From the NCBI GenBank assembly GCA_021495925.1, contig JAKEKT010000086.1:62001-126000 (forward strand): a stretch of 64,000 nucleotides of DNA, written 5' to 3'. The notes under the pieces were generated by a model. That model made no database searches, was not told where the DNA came from, and was given only the letters and a program-made list of their open reading frames with translations. Position numbers and translations under genes: made by a program. The stretch comes from Diplodia intermedia (lineage: Eukaryota; Ascomycota; Dothideomycetes; Botryosphaeriales; Botryosphaeriaceae). Of the stretch, positions 11,901-22,433 are shown one piece after another. How positions within the stretch are numbered: position 1 is the stretch's first letter; every line of letters starts with the position of its first letter.

Positions 11901-13400
11901 ATGAGGTCGAGGAGCGCGCCTCGACAGCATTTGCACCGGAAGATCCCCCACCCGATGTACTCAGCTCAGACCCATCACACACCCAGGAGGACGCGGAGGC
12001 CGCCGGCGCCGATAAAGCCCGACCGGCCTCTGCCAAGGTCCGCCTACCTCCTACAAACCACTACCACAAGCCCCGATACATCCGCCGACGACCTGCCACA
12101 ACGGACGATAGCTCACCCGCTGGATCCAGACCAGATGTTCCAAATCATAATGGCGTGTCGCAACCGCATTGCCGAGTGCAGTAACCGCCGACGCTCCAAG
12201 AGCCAGAGCCGAGAAGGAGTCCCGAAGCGTTCGAGACACAAGCCACGCTCCGAAACTTCGATCAGGAAGCACGATGCTCGCGCGCATGAGATTTTCGAGA
12301 AGATCCGCCAACTTGCGACGGGCGGGCCCGTGGACGTCGCGGTTTGCGGCCAGATCAAACTCCACCAGAACGGGTACGACCAACTTCTTGAACTCCTCTC
12401 GGAGGATGAGCAGCTCGAGGCGTGCGCTTTCCACCACTTCAAGCTATCCTACAACAAGCAGCGGCACCTCCTCTCATACGAGCTACCAACAACCGTCCAC
12501 GACGACGTCCTCTCCGACCTGACCGCCGAAATCCGCGCCCAGCTATCAAAAATCGCATCCAAGTCCCCGACCGCCGCGCAGGTCCTCAACCACATCCGCT
12601 GCAGCCGCGGCCCCAGCACCTTCACCACCGCCCCTCCCCTCGACCGGCCCAGCCGCCAAAAGCCCGCCGCCGACGGCGTCTGCACCTTCAAGAACGCCAC
12701 CACGCACTCGCCCTGCTTCGTCTACGAAGTATGCTTCCACCCGCGCCACGCCGCCGCCTGGGGCAAGATCCACGACCTGATCTACGCCGCCCGCGGACGG
12801 CCGGGCATGGGCCTCGTGCTGCAGCTGCGCCACCACAGCCCCGCGCACATGCGGCACCGCCCGCCGCCCGCCGTCGACCACTCCGCCTCCTACTCCACCT
12901 GGCGCTGGACCGAGGCGCCCGACCGCCGCAACACCGTCGTCCGCACCGATCCCCGGCCGCGCGCTTTCCGCGACGCTAAAGGCGCTGTCGTTCCTGGGCA
13001 ACTGGAGATCGCGGTGCGCGATTTCGTTGGCTTGGAGCTGTGTAGGGGCGCCCTCCCTGACGATCCGGCTGTTGCGGAGGTTCTGGATGAGAGGATTGTT
13101 ATTGATCATGCGGTTATGGCGGGGTGGGTGGGGAGTGCGGAGAATTGGGAGCGCATGGTCGTCACGGCGGAGCCTGGCGCCGCGGCGGGGCAGAGCGGTG
13201 CGCCCCCGGCGGTGGTGGATGCGTTTGTGACGGAGCACCCTGAGGAGGTCGGGTCGGCGGGTGCTGGGTTGTTGGATGGCAGAACGGGACCGGGGATGGA
13301 TGAGCTGCAGGAGGCTATTGACCGCTTGGAGGCCGAGATCGAGGCCGATTCCGCGCTCGTGGCGGAGGAGGAGTTTGATGATGACGGCGGTGTTTGGTAA
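11901..13400 (+). CDS. PD-(D/E)XK-like family protein, array member 5
   Basis: Open frame of 499 aa. The N-terminal 130 residues are basic and disordered. From about residue 145: GQIKLHQNGYDQLLELLSED (Y-containing helix), HHFKLSYNKQRHLLSYELP followed by TTVHDDVLSDLTAEIRAQL, the family strand, LP, H and long helix. The core then reads PAADGVCTF, and 15 residues later PCFVYEVCFH: D ... E-V-C, a good PD-(D/E)XK-like match. C-terminal part contains PGQLEIAVRDFVGLELC and a helical acidic end. An alternative start at 11873 in another frame (MSETPEPEHHEVEE) could be exon 1, spliced from a GTCCGC or similar donor near 12040 into this frame near 12130; this would replace the basic N-terminus by an acidic one. 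It lies on the strand opposite to its relatives, so the array has been rearranged. Confidence 0.6.
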   Translation: MRSRSAPRQHLHRKIPHPMYSAQTHHTPRRTRRPPAPIKPDRPLPRSAYLLQTTTTSPDTSADDLPQRTIAHPLDPDQMFQIIMACRNRIAECSNRRRSKSQSREGVPKRSRHKPRSETSIRKHDARAHEIFEKIRQLATGGPVDVAVCGQIKLHQNGYDQLLELLSEDEQLEACAFHHFKLSYNKQRHLLSYELPTTVHDDVLSDLTAEIRAQLSKIASKSPTAAQVLNHIRCSRGPSTFTTAPPLDRPSRQKPAADGVCTFKNATTHSPCFVYEVCFHPRHAAAWGKIHDLIYAARGRPGMGLVLQLRHHSPAHMRHRPPPAVDHSASYSTWRWTEAPDRRNTVVRTDPRPRAFRDAKGAVVPGQLEIAVRDFVGLELCRGALPDDPAVAEVLDERIVIDHAVMAGWVGSAENWERMVVTAEPGAAAGQSGAPPAVVDAFVTEHPEEVGSAGAGLLDGRTGPGMDELQEAIDRLEAEIEADSALVAEEEFDDDGGVW

Positions 13401-14045
13401 CGCTCTTCAGCCTTGGGCACGCTCTGTGCATGGTCGGTGCAAGCAAGTACGATGCGGGCTCAGATAGCAACTCCTTTGTCATCTTCATCATGGCTTCTGT
13501 TCGACGGGGGGAGCTTTGGGAGTGGTGTACGGCATGGACAGAGCGAGGACATTGTAATGAACACTTTCCATGTCCCTGAGGTTCTCGAGTTGCAACAAAT
13601 GAGTGAGAAAACAACTGAGGTCATTATCTTCTGTATCACATTTGGGCAAATGGTTTTGCGTACTAATTGCAACGAAGTGTTGATTCTTGTTGATTTGTGA
13701 CTTCATCTATGGGAGTAGGGCAGGGGATCTCCTGGACGCAAAAGTAAACTTTCCCACGTTCTCCATGTGGGCAGTTGAAGGAAACAAGAGATAGATATGT
13801 CTCGTACCGCGTTTCCACATGATGTGTTGACATGTTCGGAGTATTGAGGAACCTAAACACGTACGTCATGGCATTTGATTTGTCTACAAATGTACGTAGA
13901 GTACAAAATTCAGCTCGAAAACACATTGGTCCCGCTCAATAATGAACCGTTATCCTGACAGTGCCGCAAGAGGGACCGGTCCTCATGCGGCCGCTACGTT
14001 CTCAAAACCTTTGTACAAGCTTTCGGTGGCTTCTTCGCTGCTGTC
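13401..14045. other. Intergenic spacer between convergent array members
   Basis: Common 3' region of the plus-strand gene ending at 13400 and the minus-strand relic ending near 14046. No gene recognised. Confidence 0.4.
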
Positions 14046-15043
14046 TTAAGGTGTGAGGCGACAACTTCCATTCCTGCCGTCGGTTTCTTCGAGTTTTAGG
14101 CGCAGTATAGTGGCGACTGCCAGCCTTGCCGCCTTTCTGAGCACCGCCATCATCATTGTGCTTTGAAGAGGCCGACGATGCCGAGGAATCGCTTTTATCG
14201 GGTGGACTGGCACTCTCGCTACGCTTGAAGAGCCCACTTGCCTTGATCTTTGTCTCCTGGTGACACTCAGCCATCTCGATCCGATGGAGATCTTCTCGTC
14301 CAGAATCCTTGCCGTAATTGTGGCGGTAGTGCGATCGTTCAAGCTCAGCAAGCTCCGGTAGTAGGGTTCGTTCACGAAGCCCAGGGAATCCTTGACAGCG
14401 AAGGAGATGGAACCCTGCTCCGTCTCCGCGGTCGAGTCGCAGATAGGCGTTCTCTTCTCAGGCTGGTGTATCACACCGGCCTTAGAGCCGTCCGGCTGCG
14501 TCTCCTTGCACGGTTGGAAAAGTCAGAACATGGGCGTTTTGTCGATCTTCCTTGCAGTTGGAGCATTGTAGTTGACGGATATGACTAAGATCAAGCGTGG
14601 ATGGCCGTCAGTCTCCTTGATGAGTTTGAAAGCGGCATCCCTAGTATCTCCATAGTGACTTCTTTTTGTGTGAGTGTCACTGGTCAATAGTACTGGTGCC
14701 AAAGTGTTGGATCTGATCTGCCAGGTTGGGCTGATTCTTACCGTTGATGTCGGGCATTTTCCATTTTCTCCTCAACACCAGATAGCTTCTCGATGATGAT
14801 ATCGACCACTACGGAGCAGATCTTGTCATGAAGCACGCCAGCCATGTCGTATGACAGCTTTGACCGCGTTGCAATTGTACGTGAGATTGAGTCAGCGGAA
14901 GGCGTTGCAACTCGTTGTAGTCCCTTTGATGAACGTGACAAACAGAACCTGTTGTAGATAGCCCTTCAAAGCTGCCGGTGCTGAAGTTGCGGATCTTCTC
15001 CGGGAGGATGTCCGGTTAGGGGGGATTTGGTGGAGGAGGCCAT
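14046..15043 (-). pseudogene. Broken PD-(D/E)XK-like family gene, array member 6
   Basis: Pieces of the family appear in order on the minus strand. At 14738-14941 is SKLSYDMAGVLHDKICSVV, equivalent to the strand, H and helix of the neighbours. After a possible intron (donor GTAAGA next to RHQR, acceptor AAAAAG) comes SHYGDTRDAAFKLIKETDG and HPRLILVISV, matching the region just after the catalytic core of the gene at 10419-11390. An in-frame TGA interrupts it after KIDKTPMF. Then ISFAVKDSLGFVNEP and ARILDEKISIG match the C-terminal MRELIGP...GILDEEISI of that gene. The core segment with the D and E/D residues is missing altogether. This is a decayed, probably inactive copy. MASSTKSPLT at 15043 may be the old start. 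Confidence 0.55.
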
Positions 15044-16496
15044 GTTGGGTCCAGGGAGAGAGATTCGGGATGTAAGAGGTGAAAAGGTCGGGACGTTGCT
15101 CTCAGATGCGCGTGAGGTCTTCAAGGCTGTATTGATGCCACGACGATGATGAGCTGTTCGGAGATCCAGTTCGAGTTCGGCTCTGGGGGCTGGTGTCAAG
15201 GTCGTGGGCTGGGGTAGAGGTTCAGGTTCAGAATCGCAGCACGTGGTAGCGTGGCGTGTGGATGATCTCACGGTTAGCGAAAACAGGGTCCGCGCTACCT
15301 GGGCAGGGACAACCGCCCGACTCGCAAAGCCAGCGCACCCTACACGATCCACTTTCAGGAAACGCCAACGCCGCGTACCAATGACTTCTACCACACCTCC
15401 AAGCCTCGCCGAAGATCCAAGAGAATGTTCGTACCGGGAGAAATCTGATCAAAAAGCTGACATGGTGTTGCTTTCGAAAGGTCATCCTGCATTAAGGCCG
15501 CCTGCGCCTGTCATGGCTGTCGACGCCGTCACTTCTTCCGAACAATCCATTAGTGGTAGGACATTCGACAACTCTTACTTCAGAAGCAGACGTCATTGCT
15601 CGAGGTAGTCAACATATCGCATACCCATTCCGTTATTTGAGCTGCAATTTGGATATCCCTGAATCAGTCGGAACCTACCGAGGCAGAAAATGCCCCATCT
15701 ACCGCGGATGGGTTTCGTACAGCTGCCGACAGCCTGTTCCTTGCGCAATCCTGCCACCCTTGAAGTAGAGACGGACACCAAGGAAGCCAGCTTCCAACTC
15801 TTGACAATTCAGCTTCCGTGCAGCCACGCCTCTTTTCTCTCAATCCTGAAATCGCGGAACACTTTCATCACTTTGGTCGTATGTATCGCTTCTCGGCTTT
15901 CAAAACGGACGACGCAATTCGTCTCACGGAAGAATTCGCTACGGCGAGTAATTTGAACAGTTGATGGTGGCCGCGCACCTAAGCGGCTTGCAGGGCGATT
16001 CTGGACGTCAAGGCTCGAGACAAAGGTGAGACATGCATTAAGCCATGAAAGGAAATGGATTAACAGGACATCGCAGGATCAAGGCGCCATCCCAGCGAAG
16101 AGCATCGAAGACAGCGAGTACGAGGCTCAAGACTCGGCAAACGCGTCCTGTTCACGACTGGAACACGTTTCTCACCAGATGAGGCTTGCAACCAGTAGAC
16201 CATACTCTTCGGCGTATCAATGGAGCTTAGCCTGTTCCTCACGTTGCGTTTACAGACGGAGATATCCAAGAGATCTGTAAGTATGAACAATGTACTTGTT
16301 CCATTGTCTGCATACCCGCCACACGAGCAATCGCATTGTTTTCGAGAGTATAAAACCGCATTGCCCGCTCAGAGTCCTTTGTCTACTCGTCTCGCTAACG
16401 CCTGACACATGGTTCTCTATCATCTCGCGCTCGACAGTCATTACCTTCCTTCAATACCAACGCCATACGGAATTCAAGTCTTCGGTTCCCTCCAAC
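15044..16496. other. Intergenic, about 1.45 kb
   Basis: Several frames of 60-140 codons on both strands (for example 15204-15608 plus) but none with a domain or clear splice partners. I see nothing else. Confidence 0.4.
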
Positions 16497-17144
16497 ATGA
16501 AATCACTCATCACCAACGAGCAACCCGTCCCTTGCATCATTCGTGCCTGTCGATACAGTGTCAGCTGTCTGAAGCCACACGACGAAGATGGACAACTCGA
16601 GATGCCGTTCGAGGTTACGACGTTCCTGAACAGACACCTACTCAGCGAGATCCGGCGCCTCGATCAGCGGAGCATGGCAACAACCTTGGCTCATGAGACA
16701 CTTCGAGAGAGCATCAAAGAGCAGTTCCAAGCTTGCAAGAGAGATTCCATCCGCAGCTTTGTCGATTCCAAGTCGGTTGCAGCGGCTCTGATCAACGCTA
16801 CCGCTGCTATCTGCGATCTTCAGGAACGATTCGTCGAAATAAATCCTTCGGATTTCGAGATTATTTGGGACGACTACGATATCAAATGGATACTGCGAGG
16901 TTTCGACCCTGAAGTCAAGTCTTGCCTCGCTGCGGCGCTTGAAACGAAGCTGCTGAACACGCCACCTTTCATTAAGGGCAACCGTTTCTCCGAGCTGTGC
17001 TGGTACGAGTCGCTGCTTTCTACTCTGCGCACTGTACTGCTAAGCTCCGTCGATGACAGTGATGTAGACATGGTAGAGGAGGCACAAAATGCAGCTTTGG
17101 CCCTTACTCCTGCAATTTCGAGGCACATATGCGTATTTGTGTAG
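16497..17144 (+). CDS. Hypothetical protein, single exon
   Basis: 215 aa from MKSLITNEQPVPC; the frame is open upstream to 16290, but this ATG lies in a purine context and gives a compact globular protein. Not recognised. It is predicted mostly helical (MATTLAHETLRESIKEQF, SVAAALINATAAICDLQERF), with a mixed charged middle and a hydrophobic C-terminus (LALTPAISRHICVFV). Its base composition is less GC-rich than the array genes nearby. No signal peptide or membrane helix at the chosen start. It may be a lineage-specific gene; a start at 16290 would add a hydrophobic, Cys-containing N-terminus. Confidence 0.5.
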   Translation: MKSLITNEQPVPCIIRACRYSVSCLKPHDEDGQLEMPFEVTTFLNRHLLSEIRRLDQRSMATTLAHETLRESIKEQFQACKRDSIRSFVDSKSVAAALINATAAICDLQERFVEINPSDFEIIWDDYDIKWILRGFDPEVKSCLAAALETKLLNTPPFIKGNRFSELCWYESLLSTLRTVLLSSVDDSDVDMVEEAQNAALALTPAISRHICVFV

Positions 17145-17778
17145 CCGCACCCATTCATTTCTTATCCCATTTCACATGGCTTCCACAATGGACTCCTCTT
17201 TACACTTTAGCATTGTATTACGTACGAAATCTATCAATGATATGACATGCTTATGAGACACAAGATACGAACAACTGTCCCGTTCGCATAATGAAGCATT
17301 CGATAGGTAAGCATTTCCAATTGTTCCAAGGCCCAGCAGAATCCTGTTCGAGGTAAATGACCGGCTTCTATAGTATCGGGAATGCTGTGGCAGCTCGAGC
17401 AAGAAGGCTTTTGGTATCTTTATGTAGCAGTGTAACGGGAGGCAGCTCGAGAAGGACGAGAACATTAACATGCAGTCTTTTCCTTACTGAAAATCGCGGT
17501 AGCTCAGTCAACAGCAGACGAAGACAAAGGACGCGGAGCCTTGACGACGCGTTCAAAAATCAGGCACATTGTCCGAAAACACCGTCTCCACACCACAACC
17601 TGGACAGCACAGATACCGCAACACCCCCAATGTACAGACGACATTGTCAACGGACCATGCACATCAAGATGAGTATATCAGCCGCCCCTTTCCAGCCCAG
17701 CCTCCGAAGAATCGTACAACCCATCCCGACCCCACCACCACCACCACGGTATACTACGTATACCACGCATCCATCACG
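17145..17778. other. Intergenic, leader of the next gene
   Basis: Contains a CAC/CCA-rich leader just ahead of 17779, a common feature of fungal 5' untranslated regions. No separate gene recognised. Confidence 0.4.
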
Positions 17779-18495
17779 ATGCCCTCCCACCCAACCTCCC
17801 ACCCCGACTTCCTCTCCCCCGCCATGCCCGACACCGACACCCACAGCACCTCCGCCGCCTCCAGCACCTCCTCCAGCATGCCCGACCGCGTACGATCCCT
17901 CGCCCTCGGCGCCAAAAAGTCCGCCCCCGCCAACGACGAGCCCTACCACCCCAGCATCCGGGCCGTGCACACCATCTCCCCCAAAGCAGCGATCGGCGAG
18001 ACCAAGTACGTCAGCAAGGGGCGGCCGGTGGTATGGGGCGGCGCAGCATGGACGCGGCCGCAAGCGCACGACGCCTCGCTGCAGCACGCGCTCACGCGCA
18101 CCTTCGTCGACGGCGCGCGCGGGCTGCCGACGCACGTGCTGCTGGTGCCGGACGCGCAGGGCGTGCGCGTGTGCGCGGCGCGGTTCGACATCATGATGCT
18201 GCTGTTCGACGACCTGGAGGGGCTGGACTGGCACGATTTCGTGACTGAGGCCAAGGCGTTCCTGGCGCACGTGGATGGCGAGGTGTGCTCGTTTCGCGCG
18301 CTGAGGCTGCGGATGGGGGAGTGGTTGGCGCGGTTGGCGGGGCATACGGACCATTTTGATATCTGGCAGCGCGGTATGATTAGGCTGGATCATTTGTGTC
18401 AGTTGGTCATTGTGGATTGCTGTGATTTGGTGGACTTGCCGCCGGTGCAGAAGCCGTCGCTGGTTAGGCGCTTGACGAATAGGCTGATGGCGTGA
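17779..18495 (+). CDS. Hypothetical protein, single exon
   Basis: 238 aa from MPSHPTSHPDFL. The first 50 residues are Ser/Thr/Pro-rich and disordered. From about residue 75 on the protein looks globular: KGRPVVWGGAAWTRPQAHD, GLPTHVLLVPDAQGVRVC, ARFDIMMLLFDDLEGLDWHD, FRALRLRMGEWLARLAGH and LDHLCQLVIVDCCDLVDLP. Codon use is strongly GC-ending, as in the active-looking genes here. I do not recognise the family. There is no signal peptide. The alternation of V-rich strands and helices would suit an alpha/beta fold, which is inference only. Confidence 0.55.
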   Translation: MPSHPTSHPDFLSPAMPDTDTHSTSAASSTSSSMPDRVRSLALGAKKSAPANDEPYHPSIRAVHTISPKAAIGETKYVSKGRPVVWGGAAWTRPQAHDASLQHALTRTFVDGARGLPTHVLLVPDAQGVRVCAARFDIMMLLFDDLEGLDWHDFVTEAKAFLAHVDGEVCSFRALRLRMGEWLARLAGHTDHFDIWQRGMIRLDHLCQLVIVDCCDLVDLPPVQKPSLVRRLTNRLMA

Positions 18496-19278
18496 TGCTG
18501 AGTCCGTCTGCGTGTGCATTTGCTGGTGTTGACTGCTTTCGTGTCTGCTGTCGTAATCGGTGATGGTGACTTGGCTCTTTGCCTTGATGAATTATGGCCG
18601 CTTGACGAGCTATGACACCGTAGCCTCAAATACATCAATCCTAATAAATCTTCCAAATACCTCTTCTTTGATTCCATGTGAATGTTGGAAACCATCCTGT
18701 AAGGAGCGGAATTGTCGTCGTTGCTCATTTTCGCTATAATCGTAGTGTCAACTACAACATTGTAACTCATGTCCTCAGCTCTTCCCCTTGCGTGATGTCC
18801 TTTGCCTTCCTTGATAAACTATGATGCATGGACTGTTCAAAGAGAAGTGGCATTACTTCCTTTTCATAGACACTTTTCCGGGAAATCAGATCATACCTGT
18901 ACCCTATGCAATTGAGTGCCTCGTGCCTTGAGATACGTCCGTAGCAGCAAGATTCAGGGCGGCAGCAAGCATGAAGCTCAGCTTCAGTCGAAAATTAGGA
19001 GACAAAGAAGACCACTTTCGAACTCTACTACGATATTAACAATGGGCATAAAGAAGTACCTTCCATGAAAGGGGTCCCTTAAAGCGTATAAACAACGCCA
19101 TTGTTCCGCCTTATGGCTAAACAATGCATTGTACATTAACACCACTCCCATAAGTATCCCATTCCCGAACCAGGAGAGTAGCTCGACAGACATCAGACGC
19201 ATCTACCCACTCACAACATCCCATCTCCAATCAACAACCAACCCCAACAACCCCCCATCAACAACCCAAAAAAGAACC
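18496..19278. other. Intergenic, about 780 bp
   Basis: Moderately AT-rich; the last 80 bp are a CAAC-rich leader that ends in a good start context (AAAGAACCATG) for the gene at 19279. Nothing else seen. Confidence 0.4.
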
Positions 19279-19662
19279 ATGCCCCGCCACATCGCCATCA
19301 ACTCCAACACGACCCTCGTCCCCATCCTGCCGACGACGCACGTGCGCATCCGACGCGGGCTGATGGACTGGTCCGTCTTCGTGCACGGCTGGCACTGCGG
19401 CGCGATCCCGGACGAGTACTGGACGCCGTCCGAGATGGGCATCGTGCTGGACGGGCTGGTCATGAAGCTCGAGGACAAGGAGGACAAGACGGTGCACCTG
19501 ACGTCGTTCCTGACGTGGTTCGAGGACCGCATCGCCGAGATGCTGCTCGTGGCGTGGAGAGGCGACAGGGATATGGTGGCGAAGGCGAGGAGGGAGTGGG
19601 CCGGGGATTTCGCCGAGGTTTGTGTGAGTTCGGTGGCTGTGAGTGTGCCGGGGAAGAAGTGA
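19279..19662 (+). CDS. Hypothetical small protein
   Basis: 127 aa, single exon, start in a strong purine context after a CAAC-rich leader. Sequence features: RRGLMDWSVFVHGWHCGAIP, then DEYWTPSEMGIVLDGLVMKL and LTSFLTWFEDRIAEMLLVAW, so several Trp residues on predicted helices, and a basic-acidic end. Codon bias is GC-ending. No secretion signal and no membrane segment. Not recognised; probably a lineage-specific cytosolic or nuclear protein. Confidence 0.5.
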   Translation: MPRHIAINSNTTLVPILPTTHVRIRRGLMDWSVFVHGWHCGAIPDEYWTPSEMGIVLDGLVMKLEDKEDKTVHLTSFLTWFEDRIAEMLLVAWRGDRDMVAKARREWAGDFAEVCVSSVAVSVPGKK

Positions 19663-20132
19663 GGGAGGGAGGGAATGAGTCGCTGGGAGAGAGGATGTTG
19701 GCGTGCGAGACACTCCGCTTGATGCGGGATTGAGAAGGTGGAGCGGGCCCTGGTGGTCTGCTGGTAAGTATGTATGGATCCTTGGACTGCCCCTGTTTCG
19801 AATACGCTGTTGTGTTTTATTAGTATGCATGAATCTTTCTTCCGCCCGTGTTATACGTGTTTTGCTGTGCAGTCCTGCGAGAAATTATCGTATTCTTAGA
19901 CGGCAAGCTGCCGCCATCCCAATGCAGCCCATGCTGCGCAAGAGAAAAGACCCAAAAGCAAACCTACGACTGCTGCTGCTGCAGCCGGTCCCGCCCCAAG
20001 CCCCAACAGCCGACCCCGAGGCAGCAAACCCCAAAGCCCAGAGCCCAGCCGAAGCCAAAGTACTTGTTGATCAGCATCCCCTCCCGGACCAGCCCGCCAT
20101 CGTCCAGTTGCCCGAAGGCCGGCAGCACGCGC
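19663..20132. other. Convergent 3' region
   Basis: Between the plus-strand gene ending at 19662 and the minus-strand gene ending at 20133 or 20257. Minus-strand frames here include a Gly/Leu/Cys-rich stretch (19964-20167) that would be a C-terminal extension if a different acceptor were used by the neighbouring gene. Confidence 0.35.
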
Positions 20133-20690
20133 TCACGGCGAGCGCGAGAGCAGAACAGCAGCGTCATGCCTGTAGACTAATCAGCAGCATCACATCCCAA
20201 CAACACATATCCTCTTTCGTCGAGGAAAACGCAAACAGGGATGGATAGATATAAACTCACTCGCCAGGCTCCACAGAGTACACCGGCGGCGGGTGCTCCA
20301 AGCCCGCCTCGCAGTCGTACTCGGGCGGAGGCGGAGCGCGGAACGGCATCGGGCGCGGGTCGCGGCCCCGGCTCACGGCGCGCGGTGGGAGGCGGATGTT
20401 GCCGTCGCCGCCGCGGGGGATGACGGACAGCTCGATGTCGACGCCGCCGGCGGCGGTGCGGATGGTGCGGCGGTCGTTGGGGGCCCGGTTGAGCTCGTAG
20501 CTCGGGTGCGACGCGTTTGGGAACAGCCGGTTGAGGAGGTGGGCTGCGGCGTACTGTGCGAGGGTTAGGGGTTAGATGGCTGGTTGGTGGTGGGGAGGGG
20601 AGGGGAGGGGGGTGTGGGGTTGCGTACGAGGGCGAGGCCGGTGCCGATGAAGGTGAACAAGGCGATGGCGATGGCGCCGGCGATCTGCAT
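20133..20690 (-). CDS. Predicted single-pass membrane protein, three exons
   Basis: complement(20133..20169, 20261..20553, 20628..20690), 130 aa. Exon 1 encodes exactly 21 residues, MQIAGAIAIALFTFIGTGLA plus L, a hydrophobic helix suitable as signal anchor. Intron 1 (GTACGC, two CTAAC motifs, CGCACAG) is phase 0; intron 2 (GTGAGT, CTGATTAG, CTACAG) is phase 2. The rest is soluble: HLLNRLFPNASHPSYELN, GGVDIELSVIPRGGD, then a Pro-rich MPFRAPPPPEYDCEAG. If intron 2 is retained the protein stops at 20257 with almost the same sequence. The N-out or N-in topology cannot be told. Function unknown. Confidence 0.55.
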
Positions 20691-21663
20691 GGTGGGCGGG
20701 TGGTGGATGATGGAGATGCGATTTGAGGAGGTGGTGGTTTGAGATGAAGTGGTGTAAAACGAAGGCGCGTGGGCGATGCTGGTGGTGCTAGACTTCGTTT
20801 GTGGAGCGGTGGGCGGTGGTGTTGTGGAGAGGAAGAGACGCGTAGCTGAGCTGGAGGAGTAGGCTGAGCGCGCTCAGAGGGTGGCTAAGCGGCACCGCTT
20901 CGCCGGTCAGGAATATCTACGCCGCCTCCGTCTCTGGCCCTTCTCAACTACGCCACGCTCTTAGATTTTCCATAGAGAACTAGATGGCGGACTTCCGAGC
21001 TACAGTACCGCGTCTAGGAGGCATAACACGGTAGCCATTGTCATGGGATTCGTATCACGACACGCGTCGCTAGCCATGAACGCGAACTGCACAGAGCCTA
21101 CACCACTGCGGCCATTCTGCGCTGCTACGGGGCAGCGTACAGGGGCAGCTTGCGGCCAAATTGGATCAAGATCTGGGAAACTGCCGCAGCTCACTGGAAT
21201 GCATATGGGCTGTTACTTGGGTAGCTAGCCTCCTTCGTGGGCGCGTGTCCGATTGGGATGCGTCCACTGAACCGTCACTGCGCCGCTCCCGCCGCGGATG
21301 GCAGCCCAGGCCCAGATGTTGCCGCCGCAGCGCGCGAACGAGGCATTCCTCTATCACCTCAGGGAGCTGCCGCGATGACACATTGGCAGGGACCTCAACT
21401 TAGCGCGATTTTCTGCCAGAGGGCGCGCGGACGAGCATCAATTACGCACGCGAGACGAGGTCACCGTCGTGGTCGCAAAACTCAACACCATGCCTACCTC
21501 TGACGCACGACGCGACGAAGCCGCGATCCTCGACGACGCTGCCGCGCAAGGTCGCTAACGCCGCACGCTCAGCCGCCATCATCGTCAGCGTCCAAGTCCC
21601 AAGTTCTCACCGCTCTCTTCCTCAAGTGCCGGCGCAAGGCCAGCAAAATTGACGAAAAGGAGG
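20691..21663. other. Intergenic, GC-rich
   Basis: No gene recognised. The last about 60 bp (21600-21663) form a block conserved downstream of all three U2-like loci and are described with them. Confidence 0.4.
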
Positions 21664-21852
21664 TCGCGTCACCCAGAGGCAGTGCAATACTGGGGACACC
21701 GTGACCAGTGACATAGGCGGAGCCCAGCGGCCACCAGCCTGTTTCCAAAAACAAGATTAATCAAAAGATTTGCCCCCCTTAGGGGCGTTCTAGAGATTAA
21801 ACTAAAAAGAACAGCTACTGCGCTTGATCTAAGCCAAAAGGCAAAGAGAGCT
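21664..21852 (-). ncRNA. U2 snRNA-like locus A
   Basis: Reading the minus strand from about 21852: TCTCTTTGCCTTTTGGCTTA then GATCAAG, the 5' domain that in U2 forms helices with U6. The branch-site recognition region reads GCGCAGTAGCTGTTC where U2 normally has GTGTAGTATCTGTTC. Next GTTTAATCTCT, a hairpin CCCC-TAAG-GGGG (21774-21785), GATTAATC pairing back, an Sm-like site TTGTTTTTGG, and near the end a stem CCCAG/CTGGG (21690-21694 with 21672-21676) around loop TATTGCACTGCCT, which corresponds to U2 stem-loop IV. Length about 189 nt equals vertebrate and fungal U2. The changed recognition hexamer (GCAGTA) means it is either a variant U2 or a pseudogene; structural conservation among the three loci favours the former. 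Confidence 0.8.
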
Positions 21853-21882
21853 GAAGAGGAAAGGGAGACGGAGGCGGGCGGC

Positions 21883-21890
21883 CTTTTATG
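21883..21890 (-). promoter_or_regulatory. TATA-like box of U2-like locus A
   Basis: CATAAAAG on the minus strand, about 31 nt upstream of the RNA 5' end. The same octamer or a close variant sits 31-42 nt upstream of all three U2-like loci. Confidence 0.6.
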
Positions 21891-22433
21891 GGCGAGCCGG
21901 GTGGCGAGGAGAGTTCAGATCATCTGCGCCTGTTGCCCCGGAAGCAGGCTGTGCTAAACCGGATTGGGTTGAGGTGAGAAAGATGTCTCGCTTCGAGGTG
22001 AGTGATCGGGCACGGACGTGACAGCTCGGACGCAGCCGGACGCACAGGTCTGGCGCCGCTCACCTGCGCTCTTGTAGTGGTGATTTTTTGGAAAGTGTTC
22101 ACGCTGCTGTTGACCCGGCGCAGTGACGCGAGCGAGCAACAGTCGCAAGAGAGACATCTTTGTGGGATCATGACGCTCACAGCCACAGCGTCTCAGCGCT
22201 CCACTGGTTGATAAATCTCAGCTTCCTGCGCTCAGCGGGTCTGGCATCGGGCTGCGAAGATACGGCGAGGTCATGGCTAAACTCATGCTGGGATCGCGAC
22301 AGCTTCACCAGCCAAACACGTATTGCACTGCAAATTGTTCACATCTCGCGAATGAATTCAATCGTCCCAGCCAGCTACGTTGTAGTCATCGACAGTCAGC
22401 CGCGTTCGTCCGACCAGCTGCATGAGCGCTCCT
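21891..22433. other. Intergenic upstream of U2-like locus A
   Basis: Flank of the snRNA-like gene and 3' region of the RING gene. No protein gene recognised. Confidence 0.4.

Noticed and set aside
12546..13238. 230-codon antisense frame under array member 5
   Set aside because: Consequence of GC-ending codons; Gly/Arg-rich and without domain, while the plus strand shows the family motifs.
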